DNA from: Coriobacteriia bacterium
Lineage (GTDB): Bacteria; Actinomycetota; Coriobacteriia; Anaerosomatales; PHET01
Length of the DNA stretch: 64,000 bases
Assembly (NCBI GenBank): GCA_034370385.1
Contig: JAXMKZ010000051.1
Location: 1-64,000, forward strand
Direction: 5' to 3'
Part shown: one piece after another, positions 54,676-63,864 of the stretch
Layout: every line of letters starts with the position of its first letter
Position numbering within the stretch: the stretch's first letter is position 1
The notes under the pieces: model-generated
The model's input: the letters and a program-made list of their open reading frames with translations, nothing else
Database searches by the model: none
Told to the model about the DNA's origin: nothing
Made by a program: the position numbers and the translations under genes

Positions 54676-55187
54676 GTCAGGCCCGCCGACTTGTCGTGGA
54701 CGGCTACAACGTCATCCGTTCGACGCCCCCCTATCGCGAGCTCGCGCTCCGCGACCTCGAAGCCGCACGTGCGGCACTCGTCGGCGATGTGGCTGCCTAC
54801 GCTGGCGGCGACTGGGACGCGACGGTCGTGTTTGATGGGGGTGGAAACCCCCGCTCAGACGGCGAGCCGCATTCAATGTGGGGGGTGACGGTGCAGTTCT
54901 CACCTCATGGGGTGGACGCCGACGCCGTGATCGAGTCTCTCGCACGACGATGGCGAGAGAGCGGCGACTCGGTTGAAGTCGTCACGAGCGACGCACAGAC
55001 CCAGTGGGCCGTGATGGGAGGCTCGGTCGTGAGGCGCTCGGCGACGGAGTTCGCAGGCGAGCTGAGGGTGGCCGAGAGCGAGTGGCGCGAACACACGCCG
55101 AACGGGATGACGAAGGTGCGCATCGAAGAGCGCATCGATCCTGACATCCGAGCCACCCTCGACCGATGGGCGCGCGGGGACGGCTAG
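54672..55187 (+). CDS. NYN-domain ribonuclease-like protein (YacP/Rae1 family)
   Basis: 171 residues from GTG 54672 (4-nt overlap). Conserved acidic sites in LVVDGYNVIRS, VVFDGGG and VVTSDAQTQW, with C-terminal RIEERIDPDIRATLDRWARG. YacP of Bacillus (Rae1) is a ribosome-associated mRNA endonuclease; same role inferred. Confidence 0.92.
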   Translation: MSQARRLVVDGYNVIRSTPPYRELALRDLEAARAALVGDVAAYAGGDWDATVVFDGGGNPRSDGEPHSMWGVTVQFSPHGVDADAVIESLARRWRESGDSVEVVTSDAQTQWAVMGGSVVRRSATEFAGELRVAESEWREHTPNGMTKVRIEERIDPDIRATLDRWARGDG

Positions 55188-55302
55188 GCATGCGTGGCGC
55201 GCGCAGGACGTGTTCATGCTAGCCCTGAAGTGCGCTTTTGCAGATCGCAGCAGTCGAATTCATTCATACTAAGACAGGCTTCTTCAACAATTGCGAAACC
55301 CA

Positions 55303-55332
55303 TTGACCCGGGCCTTGGGCCAGGCATACGGT
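55303..55332 (+). promoter_or_regulatory. Promoter upstream of sigH
   Basis: TTGACC (55303-55308) with ATACGG/TACGGT around 55326-55332 at 17-18 bp. It lies in the 236-bp gap before the sigma factor gene, which holds no other feature I can support. Confidence 0.45.
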
Positions 55333-55423
55333 CACCTTGTTCGCTGTGTCCCGCGCCGTGCCGGCGGTGCCGTCCTTCCGAACATGTGGGCGATTAGGGA
55401 ACATCGATACCGGGGGTGTCGCA

Positions 55424-56077
55424 GTGGACCTCACGAGGCGCGCCCTCGCGCACCGCGTTCCATGCGGTCGCGAGGGTGAAATCAGGCTCGTTCATGCAGC
55501 TCAGTCGGGGGATCAGGCCGCAGGCGGGGAGTTGGTGCGCCGCTACCGTGGCCTCATTCGGAGCAAGGCCAGATCCTATTTCCTGGTCGGCGCTGACCGC
55601 GACGACATCATTCAGGAAGGCATGATCGGCCTGTTCAAGGCCATTCGGGACTACGACGCGTCACGACAGGCGAGCTTCCACTCGTTCGCCGAGCTCTGCG
55701 TCACCCGGCAGATCATCACCGCCGTCAAGTCGGCGACTCGACGCAAGCACACCCCGCTCAACGGGTACGTATCTCTTTCTCGTCCGGCTACGGCCGACGA
55801 GGAAGGGGAGCGGATTCTGTCAGACATCATCGCAGCTCGCGATATCTGTGACCCGGCAGAGATCGTCGTCAACGCCTGGGAGTCGGACTTCATCCGAAAA
55901 GGAATCGTCGAGACGCTTTCGCCGTTCGAGCACTGCGTCTTGAGGCTGTATACCGGCGGGAGTTCCTACCAGGAGATTGCGGACGAACTCGGGCGCCACA
56001 CGAAGGCGGTCGACAACGCGCTCCAGAGGATCAAGCGCAAGATGGAGACTCAGATCCAGCGCTGCCGGGCCTGCTGA
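55424..56077 (+). CDS. sigH: RNA polymerase sigma factor, SigH (sigma-30) type
   Basis: 217 residues from GTG 55424 (GGGGGTG about 7-12 nt upstream). Region 2 with RYRGLIRSKARSYFLVGADRDD (in part YFLVGADRDDIIQEGMIGLF), FAELCVTRQIITAVKSATRRKH and region 4 LSPFEHCVLRLYTGGSSYQEIADELGRHTKAV (in part SYQEIADELGRH). Same gene position as Bacillus sigH, after yacP. Target genes cannot be seen. Confidence 0.92.
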   Translation: MDLTRRALAHRVPCGREGEIRLVHAAQSGDQAAGGELVRRYRGLIRSKARSYFLVGADRDDIIQEGMIGLFKAIRDYDASRQASFHSFAELCVTRQIITAVKSATRRKHTPLNGYVSLSRPATADEEGERILSDIIAARDICDPAEIVVNAWESDFIRKGIVETLSPFEHCVLRLYTGGSSYQEIADELGRHTKAVDNALQRIKRKMETQIQRCRAC

Positions 56078-56130
56078 GAGAGGCGAGGCTTGGCACGTCG
56101 GCGAATGCACAGGTACACTTCTGCGCGTTT

Positions 56131-56206
56131 GCTGGCGTGGCGCAATTGGCAGCGCACCTGATTTGTAATCAGGGGGTTGGGGGTTCGAGTCCCCCCGCCA
56201 GCTCCA
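56131..56206 (+). tRNA. tRNA-Thr (anticodon TGT)
   Basis: Acceptor GCTGGCG/CGCCAGC, anticodon stem CCTGA/TCAGG with loop TTTGTAA (anticodon TGT), T loop TTCGAGT, encoded CCA 56204-56206. Confidence 0.96.
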
Positions 56207-56263
56207 CCGCACAGAACTGGTGACCCGGGCGCCCGTCGTCCGGGTCACCGTTACTTCGGGCCC

Positions 56264-57796
56264 CTAGTCTGCCGACTCCTGGCGCCACAGGATCTCAGAG
56301 ACCTGGACCGGTTTGGCGATGTTCTTCAGCTCGAACTCGCCAAGGGGCCGCGTGTCCACGGCGCCGGCGGCCTTGGACGCGACTTCAGCGGTTGCGTATG
56401 CCTGACCCCCGTCTGCCAGGTTCATGACCCGGGCCGCCAGGTTCAGCGCAGCTCCGATGAAGGGTCGGCCGCCCTTGTCGAGCACGACCTCACCGTCAGC
56501 GACCCCGATACGCACCGTCATCTCTCGTTCACCTGGGTGGCTTGCGTTGTGCGCGTCCAGTGTCCGCTGCATCTCGACCGCGGACCGCAGCGCGCCGGCG
56601 GGCTCCGCGAACGCCGCGACGAGCCCGTCGCCTCCGGTGGACTTCCCGTGGCCGCCGTGCCGCTCGATGATCGGCAGCAGAAGGTCGCGGTGGCGCTGGA
56701 TCGCTTTGGCCGTGAGAATGCTGCCGTCCTCTTCGGTCATCCGCGAGAAAGCCTTCATATCCGTGATCATCACGGTCTTCTGGGTCGTGTGGTCCGTGGC
56801 GAGCTTATCCTCGGCCGTCGAAATGAGGCGCAGAAGCTCATCGACGTCAGCGTCTTCCGCGGCCATCGTCGTGGGTCCGCCCGCAGCGGAATGCGCTTGA
56901 GCCACCACCTCGAGGGGGAAGTAACGGTCCCATGCCCAGGCGAACCCGACGGCGAGGAAGAGCGAGCTGGCCAAGGGGAGAGCAATCGCGCTGAGGCCGG
57001 CCGCAGGGCCGAGCACCAGAAGCGAGCCGACGGCCGGCACAGCGACTCCTGCGGCGCCCGCCGTCGCTGACAAGAGCGGACTCCTCCGGTGTCTCGCCGT
57101 CTTGGCTATCACTCCTGCTGCGACAGCGCCGGCCGCCCACAGTACCGGCTGAAGTGCGAGCATCGCGGGGAGAGCCGCGGCACCGAACGCCTCAGAGAAA
57201 CGATCGATGGCGGCGTTGTCGAGACCGGCGAAACTATCCTTGAGCCACGCCACGCCGAAGTAGGACTGCGGCAGGTTCTCACGTGCGAAGTCAAGAAGCT
57301 GCGTCGCTTCAGACCCTCCGGTGACCAGTCCGAAGAGCCGCTCGCGTCCCAGCATCAGCCCGATGACCTGAGCAGCGACGCAGGCGATGCCGGCCGCGAG
57401 CGCACCTTCACTGGCGCCAAGGACGCATCCCGCGATCGCGGGCACGACCCAGACCGGCCCGGCAAACGCGCCGATGACACCGGTGGCGATCAGCAGGGCG
57501 GCCCGCCCTCCGTCAGCACCAAGGTAGCGGATGCTGACCACTCCCACCGTGAGAAAGATGATGCCGACGATCGGGTTGGCGGCGGTGAGGGGGAGCGAGA
57601 CGGCGATCACCAAGGTGAGGACACCCAAGTCGGCGGCGGCCAGCGTGAGCAGTCCCGCTGCCAGCGCGAGCGCGACCACACCCCACAGGGGCTGGAACTG
57701 CGTGCCAAGCAGTGCCGCGAGCGTCGCGCCCGCCAAACCGAAGGCGGCCGCCCATCGCAGGAATCGACTGTTCTTACGCGCAACCCTCTGTGCCAC
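56264..57796 (-). CDS. Class III adenylate/guanylate cyclase with multi-TM N-terminus
   Basis: 510 residues on the minus strand from GTG at 57796, with GGGGAGG 4 nt upstream; the longer frame crosses the divergent promoter. About ten TM helices occupy residues ~10-340. The catalytic domain begins at VMITDMKAFSRMTEEDG (metal-binding Asp), continues with HGKSTGGDGLVAAFAEP (second metal Asp) and VRIGVADGEVV, and ends in a linker LGEFELKNIAKPVQV typical of bacterial cyclases. It should make cAMP or cGMP. A cNMP-binding protein is encoded divergently 137 bp away. Confidence 0.9.
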   Translation of the reverse strand: MAQRVARKNSRFLRWAAAFGLAGATLAALLGTQFQPLWGVVALALAAGLLTLAAADLGVLTLVIAVSLPLTAANPIVGIIFLTVGVVSIRYLGADGGRAALLIATGVIGAFAGPVWVVPAIAGCVLGASEGALAAGIACVAAQVIGLMLGRERLFGLVTGGSEATQLLDFARENLPQSYFGVAWLKDSFAGLDNAAIDRFSEAFGAAALPAMLALQPVLWAAGAVAAGVIAKTARHRRSPLLSATAGAAGVAVPAVGSLLVLGPAAGLSAIALPLASSLFLAVGFAWAWDRYFPLEVVAQAHSAAGGPTTMAAEDADVDELLRLISTAEDKLATDHTTQKTVMITDMKAFSRMTEEDGSILTAKAIQRHRDLLLPIIERHGGHGKSTGGDGLVAAFAEPAGALRSAVEMQRTLDAHNASHPGEREMTVRIGVADGEVVLDKGGRPFIGAALNLAARVMNLADGGQAYATAEVASKAAGAVDTRPLGEFELKNIAKPVQVSEILWRQESAD

Positions 57797-57933
57797 AGCG
57801 CCTCCCCATCGATAGTGACATCCAATCGTCACCGTTGACCATTCTGACGCATCCGCAGGCCGCGCGTCTGCGCTAAACTCAACGTTGTTGCTACGTGTTC
57901 CACGTTCGATCGATGAGTATGAGGGGGCCCGCC

Positions 57934-58347
57934 ATGGGGCACGAGGAGTTCTTGGCACGCGTTCCGATCTTCGGCAACTGCACGGCTACTGAGATCGGCG
58001 CCATCACGGCGGTGGCTCAGGACAGCTACTTCTCTCCCGGACAGATCATCGTCACTCAGGGGACTCCCGGGCAGGCGTTCTATCTCATTTTGTCGGGACG
58101 CGTGGAGATTCTGCGGGATGGCAAGTCCTTGGGCGCCTTCAGCCAAGGCGATTTCTTCGGCGAGATGTCGTTGCTGGACCAGGCGCCTCGTTCCGCTACC
58201 ATCAGGGCGATCGAGGAAACCCAGTGCCTCATGCTGTCGAGTTGGGATTTCAAGGCGCTTCTCGAGAAGTACCCGTCCATCGCGATCAAGCTCCTTGAGG
58301 TGCTCAGTCGTCGGTTGAGAGTCGCTGACGAACGTCTCGGTCGCTGA
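57934..58347 (+). CDS. Stand-alone cyclic-nucleotide-binding domain protein
   Basis: 137 residues from ATG 57934, with GAGGGGG 7 nt upstream. A single cNMP-binding domain with a complete phosphate-binding cassette, FGEMSLLDQAPRSATIRA (Glu and Arg both present), and no DNA-binding domain. It probably binds cAMP/cGMP made by the divergent cyclase and regulates a partner; the partner is unknown. Confidence 0.9.
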   Translation: MGHEEFLARVPIFGNCTATEIGAITAVAQDSYFSPGQIIVTQGTPGQAFYLILSGRVEILRDGKSLGAFSQGDFFGEMSLLDQAPRSATIRAIEETQCLMLSSWDFKALLEKYPSIAIKLLEVLSRRLRVADERLGR

Positions 58348-58381
58348 TGCGAGCCTCCCTAATCGAAAGGACCGGTCCCGA

Positions 58382-58996
58382 ATGAACGGTGCCCAACTGC
58401 TGCAGCGCGTCTCGGAGCGAGTGCTGGTTCGTTGGCTTACGAGCCAAGGCCGACTCGATGTTCACTTGACGGGCGGACTGGAATCGCTCGGTGGACGAGC
58501 GGTCGACCTGACCTACGCCTGGCAGGGCGGGCAGCAGCGGATCAAGGTCAAGGCAGACCCGTACTTCGGCACCGACGCTCGCAAGATCGCTGATCGCGGG
58601 CTCACCTTCTACCGCGGCGACGCATCGGCGTTCGCCTTCGAGGCGGTGGCCAACGCGGCCACCCGCGAACCGGGCTGGATGTTCGAGACCACGGCCAACG
58701 AGATCTACTACCACTATCTCGCGATCAATCAGCCCGAGGAAGAAGTCGCGGCTCTCTTGAACGAGCCGGACGAGGTGTTCTTTGCCGAGCTGGCTGTGGA
58801 GCGCGATGAGCTGGTCATCCTGCCCGTCAAAGAGACGCGCAGATGGTTCGAAACGAACTACGAGCAGTACACCCCACGACCGGTGATGAGTACCGGGGTG
58901 TCAGCGTGGTACCGGCTCGTGCCTCGCGTCGAAATCGAGCGGGCTGTCCCCGGGATTCGCAACGTTGGACCGGTGTTCGCGCGGCTGATGCGCTAG
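58382..58996 (+). CDS. Conserved hypothetical protein
   Basis: 204 residues from ATG 58382, 34 bp after the cNMP-binding gene, with AAAGGA upstream. Mixed alpha/beta sequence (AVDLTYAWQGGQQRIKVKAD, NEIYYHYLAINQPEEEVAAL, VVER-like ELAVERDELVILPVKETRRWF). I do not recognise a family. It may act with the cNMP-binding protein. Confidence 0.72.
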   Translation: MNGAQLLQRVSERVLVRWLTSQGRLDVHLTGGLESLGGRAVDLTYAWQGGQQRIKVKADPYFGTDARKIADRGLTFYRGDASAFAFEAVANAATREPGWMFETTANEIYYHYLAINQPEEEVAALLNEPDEVFFAELAVERDELVILPVKETRRWFETNYEQYTPRPVMSTGVSAWYRLVPRVEIERAVPGIRNVGPVFARLMR

Positions 58997-59063
58997 GGTG
59001 CAGGGCTGTCGACGCCGTCGCTTTCGTGTGGGCCAATGGACACGCCCGGCACCGTGTTAGGCG

Positions 59064-59093
59064 TTGACACGGGTTTCGGCGATGGAGTAGCAT
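59064..59093 (+). promoter_or_regulatory. Promoter of the tRNA/tuf transcription unit
   Basis: TTGACA (59064-59069), 18-bp spacer, TAGCAT (59088-59093), about 80 bp before tRNA-Tyr. The perfect -35 suits a highly expressed stable-RNA unit. Confidence 0.6.
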
Positions 59094-59176
59094 TCCCTCT
59101 GCTCTTGCCCTGCCGGGGGGCTCATTCTCGGCGTGCAACTTGAAAAGCGTACACAGGTTCTACTCATGCTCAACAT

Positions 59177-59261
59177 GGGGGTGTGCCCGAGTGGCTAAAG
59201 GGGACGGGCTGTAAACCCGTTGGCTACGCCTACGATGGTTCGAATCCATCCGCCCCCACCA
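59177..59261 (+). tRNA. tRNA-Tyr (anticodon GTA)
   Basis: Acceptor GGGGGTG/CGCCCCC, anticodon stem ACGGG/CCCGT with loop CTGTAAA (anticodon GTA), long variable arm, T loop TTCGAAT, encoded CCA 59259-59261. Confidence 0.96.
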
Positions 59262-59311
59262 TGCGCTTGACGCGCGCCGGAGTCCGATTGCGACGATCGG
59301 CCGCGCTACCC

Positions 59312-59387
<76 letters not shown>

Positions 59388-59431
59388 CAGACTCGATGTC
59401 CGTCGAGACGATTCGCGGACATCTTGAACAA

Positions 59432-59509
59432 GGCGGTGTAGCTCAGCTGGTTTAGAGCACACGGTTCATACCCGTGGAGTCGCTGGTTCGAGTCCAGCCA
59501 CCGCTACCA
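59432..59509 (+). tRNA. tRNA-Met (anticodon CAT), probably elongator
   Basis: Acceptor GGCGGTG/CACCGCT, anticodon stem CACGG/CCGTG with loop TTCATAC (anticodon CAT), T loop TTCGAGT, encoded CCA 59507-59509. The first base pair is G-U, not the mismatch of initiators, and the anticodon stem lacks three G-C pairs in a row, so elongator is preferred. Confidence 0.92.
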
Positions 59510-59654
59510 AGGCACCGCGCGCCGTACTCTGGCGCTGTTCACAGGTTCGAAGCACAGGGACGTGGAGAAGACACGCCCGCACGTACGAGCAGGAATCATC
59601 AGTCAGGCCGCGCGCCGCGCGGTCGCACGATGAGGTCCCCGAAGGAGGAGACTC

Positions 59655-60842
59655 ATGGCGAAGCAGAAGTTCGAGCGCACTAAGCCGCATGTCAACATCG
59701 GTACCATCGGTCACGTTGACCACGGCAAGACCACGCTGACCGCGGCAATCACGAAGCGCCAGGCCGAGAAGGGCTTCGCGGACTTCACGCCGTTCGATCA
59801 GATCGACAAGGCCCCCGAAGAGCGCGAGCGCGGCATCACGATCGCCATCGCGCACGTCGAGTACCAGACCGAGAATCGTCACTACGCCCACGTTGACTGC
59901 CCGGGTCACGCGGACTACGTCAAGAACATGATCACGGGTGCAGCGCAGATGGACGGCGCCATCCTCGTCATCGCCGCCACCGACGGCCCCATGGCGCAGA
60001 CCCGTGAGCACATCCTGCTCGCCCGCCAGGTCGGCGTTCCCTACATCGTCGTCTACCTCAACAAGTGCGACATGGTCGACGATCCCGAGCTCATCGAGCT
60101 CGTCGAGATGGAAGTCCGTGAGCTTCTCAGCGAGTACGAGTTCCCGGGCGACGACACCCCGATCATCCAGGGTTCGGCTCTCAAGTCGCTTGAGGGCGAT
60201 GAGGCATGGGTCGGCGGAATCGACGAGCTCATGGCCGCAGTCGACTCCTACATCCCGATGCCGGTTCGTGAGATCGACAAGCCGTTCCTCATGGCCATCG
60301 AGGACGTCTTCACCATCACCGGTCGCGGTACCGTGGCCACCGGTCGTGTCGAGCGCGGCGTCGTGCATGTGGGCGACGAGATCGAGATCGTCGGCATTCA
60401 CGACGAGACCAAGAAGACGGTCGTCACCGGTGTCGAGATGTTCCGCAAGCTGCTCGACGAGGCGCAGGCCGGCGACAACATCGGCGTTCTGCTCCGCGGC
60501 ATCGCCCGCACCGAGATCGAGCGCGGTCAGGTCCTGTGCAAGCCGGGCTCGGTCACGCCGCACACCGAGTTCATGGGCCAGGTCTACATCCTCACCAAGG
60601 AGGAGGGCGGCCGTCACACCCCGTTCTTCGACGGCTACCGCCCGCAGTTCTACTTCCGGACCACCGACGTGACCGGCGTCGCCCACCTTCCCGAGGGCAC
60701 CGAGATGGTCATGCCCGGCGACAACGTCGTGGTGCGCGGCGAGCTCATCAACCCGATCGCCATGGAGGACGGCCTCCGCTTCGCTATTCGTGAGGGCGGC
60801 CGCACCGTCGGTTCGGGTCGAGTCATCGAGATCCTCAAGTAG
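59655..60842 (+). CDS. tuf: Elongation factor Tu
   Basis: 395 residues from ATG 59655, with GAAGGAGGAG 5 nt upstream. G1 [11 protein letters not shown]3 [11 protein letters not shown]4 NKCDMV, and domains 2-3 intact. Delivers aminoacyl-tRNA to the ribosome. It lies outside the usual str operon, here joined to tRNA genes upstream and followed by a terminator. Confidence 0.98.
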   Translation: MAKQKFERTKPHVNIGTIGHVDHGKTTLTAAITKRQAEKGFADFTPFDQIDKAPEERERGITIAIAHVEYQTENRHYAHVDCPGHADYVKNMITGAAQMDGAILVIAATDGPMAQTREHILLARQVGVPYIVVYLNKCDMVDDPELIELVEMEVRELLSEYEFPGDDTPIIQGSALKSLEGDEAWVGGIDELMAAVDSYIPMPVREIDKPFLMAIEDVFTITGRGTVATGRVERGVVHVGDEIEIVGIHDETKKTVVTGVEMFRKLLDEAQAGDNIGVLLRGIARTEIERGQVLCKPGSVTPHTEFMGQVYILTKEEGGRHTPFFDGYRPQFYFRTTDVTGVAHLPEGTEMVMPGDNVVVRGELINPIAMEDGLRFAIREGGRTVGSGRVIEILK

Positions 60843-60866
60843 AGCCTGCACGCTTGCGAATTCGGC

Positions 60867-60896
60867 GGGGTCCGGCCATGCGGTCGGGCCCCGTTT
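60867..60896 (+). terminator. Terminator after tuf
   Basis: GGGGTCCGGCC (60867-60877) pairs with GGTCGGGCCCC (60882-60892), with two G-U pairs, over loop ATGC, followed by GTTTCG. The T-run is short. Confidence 0.65.
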
Positions 60897-60924
60897 CGCC
60901 GCCGCTTGTGGGCGGTGGTCATGT

Positions 60925-60954
60925 TTGACACTGCTGAAAAACGGGTGCTACAGT
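60925..60954 (+). promoter_or_regulatory. Promoter of rpmG-tRNA-Trp-secE-nusG-rplK-rplA
   Basis: TTGACA (60925-60930), 18-bp spacer, TACAGT (60949-60954), about 55 bp before rpmG. Confidence 0.7.
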
Positions 60955-61008
60955 ACCCTACCGCGCCTGCGCCCTGACGGCGGGAGCGCGGTCCCCTGAG
61001 GAGGACCC

Positions 61009-61158
61009 ATGCGAACGCTGGTCACCCTGGCGTGCACCGAGTGCAAGCGCCGGAACTACACGACCAACAAGAACAAGCAGAATAACCCCGAGCGCATCGA
61101 GTTCAAGAAGTACTGCAAGTGGTGTAAGACCCACACGGTGCACAAGGAGACCCGCTAG
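61009..61158 (+). CDS. rpmG: 50S ribosomal protein L33
   Basis: 49 residues, ATG 61009 after GAGGAGG. Zinc-binding type: CTEC near the start ([14 protein letters not shown]) and CKWC ([16 protein letters not shown]). Ribosomal large subunit. Encoded directly before tRNA-Trp and secE. Confidence 0.96.
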   Translation: MRTLVTLACTECKRRNYTTNKNKQNNPERIEFKKYCKWCKTHTVHKETR

Positions 61159-61179
61159 TCGTTTGTGGCACGTTGACGA

Positions 61180-61256
61180 AGGCCAGTAGCTCCAATTGGT
61201 AGAGCGCCGGTCTCCAAAACCGGATGTTGGGGGTTCGAGTCCCTCCTGGCCTGCCA
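61180..61256 (+). tRNA. tRNA-Trp (anticodon CCA)
   Basis: Acceptor AGGCCAG/CTGGCCT, anticodon stem CCGGT/ACCGG with loop CTCCAAA (anticodon CCA), T loop TTCGAGT, encoded CCA 61254-61256. Inserted between rpmG and secE, as in many bacteria. Confidence 0.96.
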
Positions 61257-61344
61257 GACCACTTCCGCGTCGCGGCCGCTTGCCGCGACGTTTGCTGCGT
61301 GAAGCACGAGCTCGTGCCGTCACCCTGAACGGATTGATGAGGAC

Positions 61345-61623
61345 ATGGCGAAGACGATCGATGCCGAACTGAAGACCAAGCCGGGCAAGCCGGCGAAGGC
61401 TAAGTCCCCTAAGGCCGACAAGCCGAACCTGTTCGCGCGACTGGCGCAGTACCTGCGCGACGTGCGCTCCGAGATGAAGCGCGTCGTGTGGCCCGATCGT
61501 CCCGAGGTCATCAACTCAAGCCTCGTCGTGGTCGTGACGCTGCTGTTCTTCGTCGCGTTCACCTTCATCCTCGACAGCATCGTGGTGCAGGTGCTCGACG
61601 TGATCTCGAACATCGGCGGCTGA
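61345..61623 (+). CDS. secE: Preprotein translocase subunit SecE
   Basis: 92 residues from ATG 61345. Lys-rich N-terminal extension, then the SecE signature YLRDVRSEMKRVVWPDRPEV and one TM helix (SLVVVVTLLFFVAFTFILDSI). Clamps SecY in the membrane. Confidence 0.96.
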   Translation: MAKTIDAELKTKPGKPAKAKSPKADKPNLFARLAQYLRDVRSEMKRVVWPDRPEVINSSLVVVVTLLFFVAFTFILDSIVVQVLDVISNIGG

Positions 61624-61628
61624 CGCAG

Positions 61629-62159
61629 ATGGCAAAGCGCTGGTACGTCATCCACACGTACTCCGGGTACGAGAACAAGGTTCGCACGAACCTGCTCCAC
61701 CGCATCGAGTCCATGGGCATGCAGGAGAAGATCTTCGATGTGAAGATCCCGACGGAGACCGTCACCGACCTCAAGGAGGACGGCCGGCGGGTCACTTCCG
61801 AGAAGAAGGTGTTTCCCGGCTACATCCTGGTGCAGATGGAGTTGGACGACGAGTCCTGGTACGTCGTGCGCAACACGCCCGGAGTCACCGGTTTCGTCGG
61901 CAGCCAGGGCAAGCCGGTGCCGCTCAACCGGGATGAGTTCAACCGGATCATGAAGCGGACCCAAGCGGGTCCGAAAGCCAAGACGACCACCGAGTTCACC
62001 GAGGGAATGAACGTCAAGGTGACGTCTGGCCCCTTCGCCGAGTTCGATGGAACCATCGCCGAGGTCAATCTCGATCGCTCCACCCTCAAGGTCATGGTCA
62101 CGATCTTCGGGCGCGAGACGCCCGTGGAGCTCGAGTTCGGGCAGGTCGCCCGGCACTGA
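61629..62159 (+). CDS. nusG: Transcription termination/antitermination protein NusG
   Basis: 176 residues from ATG 61629, 5 bp after secE. NGN domain (RWYVIHTYSGYENKVRTNL, VFPGYILVQMELDDESWYVV in part) and C-terminal KOW (VKVTSGPFAEFDGTIAEV). Couples transcription and translation. Confidence 0.97.
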   Translation: MAKRWYVIHTYSGYENKVRTNLLHRIESMGMQEKIFDVKIPTETVTDLKEDGRRVTSEKKVFPGYILVQMELDDESWYVVRNTPGVTGFVGSQGKPVPLNRDEFNRIMKRTQAGPKAKTTTEFTEGMNVKVTSGPFAEFDGTIAEVNLDRSTLKVMVTIFGRETPVELEFGQVARH

Positions 62160-62296
62160 TAGAGGAAACGATCGGTCTTCATACAGCCGTGCCGGGGTGA
62201 ACCGGGGCTTCTCACGGCGGACCGTGACGATACGAGGAACGAAACGGACCAGCGGCCCGAAAGCCGCGTGAGACGACAGGGATGTGTCAGCCAAAG

Positions 62297-62722
62297 ATGG
62301 CCAAGAAGGTTGCAGGCTACATCAAGCTCCAGATCCCGGGCGGTCAGGCAAACCCGGCACCTCCGGTTGGCCCTGCGCTCGGTCAGCATCAGGTCAACAT
62401 CATGCAGTTCTGCCAAGCGTTCAACGCGGACACGCAGGACCGTCAGGGCATCGTGTTGCCCGTTGAGATCACGGTCTACGAGGACCGTAGCATCACGTAC
62501 ATCATCAAGAAGCCGCCCGCGGCGGTTCTGTTGAAGATGGCTGCGGGCATCGAGAGCGGCTCGGGTACGCCGAACCGCACCAAAGTGGCTACCATCACAA
62601 GCGATCAGCTCCGCGAGATCGCTGAGACCAAGATGGACGACCTGAACGCGAACGATGTCGAGGCGGCCATGAAGGTCATCGCCGGCACCGCTCGCTCGAT
62701 GGGCATCGAGATCGCCGGCTAG
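62297..62722 (+). CDS. rplK: 50S ribosomal protein L11
   Basis: 141 residues from ATG 62297, the family-typical start ([20 protein letters not shown]); ATG 62282 would add five residues. Proline-rich segment [19 protein letters not shown] is typical. The 137-nt gap after nusG may hold a leader but shows no structure I can name. Stringent-response and GTPase-centre protein. Confidence 0.97.
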   Translation: MAKKVAGYIKLQIPGGQANPAPPVGPALGQHQVNIMQFCQAFNADTQDRQGIVLPVEITVYEDRSITYIIKKPPAAVLLKMAAGIESGSGTPNRTKVATITSDQLREIAETKMDDLNANDVEAAMKVIAGTARSMGIEIAG

Positions 62723-62815
62723 CCTCGGCAAGCTCGATATGAAGGTGCGACCACGATGGTCGTGCCGTGGGAGGGCAACCGCGAGTTGCCCGCTACGACC
62801 ACAGGAGGTCAGGTA

Positions 62816-63523
62816 ATGGCTAAGGCAGGAAAGAAGTATCGCGATTCGATCGCACGGATCGAGAAGCACCGCATCTATACGCCGCTCGAGGCCATGCGCC
62901 TTGTCAAGGAGAGCGCGAAAGCCAACTTCGACGAGAGCGTGGAAGTCCATTTCCGTCTCGGTGTCGATACGCGGCAGGCCGATCAGCAGGTCCGTGGCAG
63001 CATCTCTTTGCCGCACGGTACCGGCAAGGATGTCAGGGTTGCCGTGTTCGCCGAAGGCGACAAAGCCCGTGAGGCTGAGGCCGCCGGCGCCGACATCGTC
63101 GGCAGCGACGACCTCGTGGCCAAGATCGAGGGCGGCTTTTTCGATTTCGATGCCGCCGTGGCCACGCCGGACATGATGGGCAAGGTCGGTAAGCTGGGTA
63201 AGGCGCTTGGCCCCCGGGGTCTCATGCCCAACCCGAAGCTTGGCACCGTTACCATGAACGTCGGTCAGATAATCGGCGAGCTCAAGGCGGGGCGTGTCGA
63301 GTATCGCGCTGACAAGTTCGGCATCGCGCACGTGCCGGTGGGCAAGGCCTCCTTCGACGAGGCGAAGCTTGTCGAGAACTACGGCGCACTGCTCGAGGAG
63401 TTGGTGCGCGTGAAGCCTTCCTCGTCGAAGGGCAAGTACCTCAAGTCGATCACCGTAGCCTCCACGATGGGGCCCGGCGTGAAGGTCGACGGCACCATCC
63501 AGCGCAACCTGCTCGAGGGCTAG
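62816..63523 (+). CDS. rplA: 50S ribosomal protein L1
   Basis: 235 residues from ATG 62816, with AGGAGG 8 nt upstream; the longer frame from 62756 is unsupported. Motifs [18 protein letters not shown] and [17 protein letters not shown]. Forms the L1 stalk and usually represses its own operon by binding mRNA. Confidence 0.97.
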   Translation: MAKAGKKYRDSIARIEKHRIYTPLEAMRLVKESAKANFDESVEVHFRLGVDTRQADQQVRGSISLPHGTGKDVRVAVFAEGDKAREAEAAGADIVGSDDLVAKIEGGFFDFDAAVATPDMMGKVGKLGKALGPRGLMPNPKLGTVTMNVGQIIGELKAGRVEYRADKFGIAHVPVGKASFDEAKLVENYGALLEELVRVKPSSSKGKYLKSITVASTMGPGVKVDGTIQRNLLEG

Positions 63524-63547
63524 ACGCCCCTGAGCGTGTGCGGTCGC

Positions 63548-63576
63548 TTGACAGCGGCAGGCGAGCACGCCAAAAT
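63548..63576 (+). promoter_or_regulatory. Promoter of the rplJ operon
   Basis: TTGACA (63548-63553), 17-bp spacer, CAAAAT (63571-63576), just upstream of the L10 leader. It lies in the 341-bp gap between rplA and rplJ, which is otherwise filled by the leader RNA. Confidence 0.6.
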
Positions 63577-63616
63577 GGCGCCTCGCGTTGAGAATCGAAG
63601 AGCGTTTCCATCCCGC

Positions 63617-63690
63617 TGCCGAAGACAGCCGGTGCCCGAAGAATCATCGTTCGGGCTCAAAGGGGTATTCGACCCCGCCTGCCGAGGTGG
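63617..63690 (+). promoter_or_regulatory. L10 ribosomal protein leader (rplJ autoregulatory RNA)
   Basis: TGCCGAAGACAGCCGGTG at 63617-63634 and CCTGCCGAGGTGG at 63678-63690 are the two conserved halves of L10 leaders (CCGAAGACAG...CCGAGGU). Between them lie the hairpins CCCGAA/TTCGGG and GGGGT/ACCCC. L10(L12)4 binds such RNA to control rplJL expression. Confidence 0.82.
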
Positions 63691-63747
63691 TCGCACACGA
63701 GCATGATGTAGCTATCGCTCGCGGCCTCCGATGCCTTCACGGCTCGG

Positions 63748-63794
63748 GGGCCGCGTTTTGTTTTCGGCTCGACATGCCGAAAACAGCGCGGCCC
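63748..63794 (+). other. Long two-part hairpin in the rplJ leader
   Basis: GGGCCGCG (63748-63755) pairs with CGCGGCCC (63787-63794), and inside it GTTTTCGGC (63760-63768) pairs with GCCGAAAAC (63776-63784), with TTTT/AG as internal loop. No T-tract follows, so it is not a plain intrinsic terminator. It probably takes part in L10-dependent control. Confidence 0.6.
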
Positions 63795-63864
63795 GACCGA
63801 AAGAGCGCCCGCAACCGCGGCGCTTGTCGGCCGGGTGTCGCGCTCATGGAAGGGAGGTGTGTGT

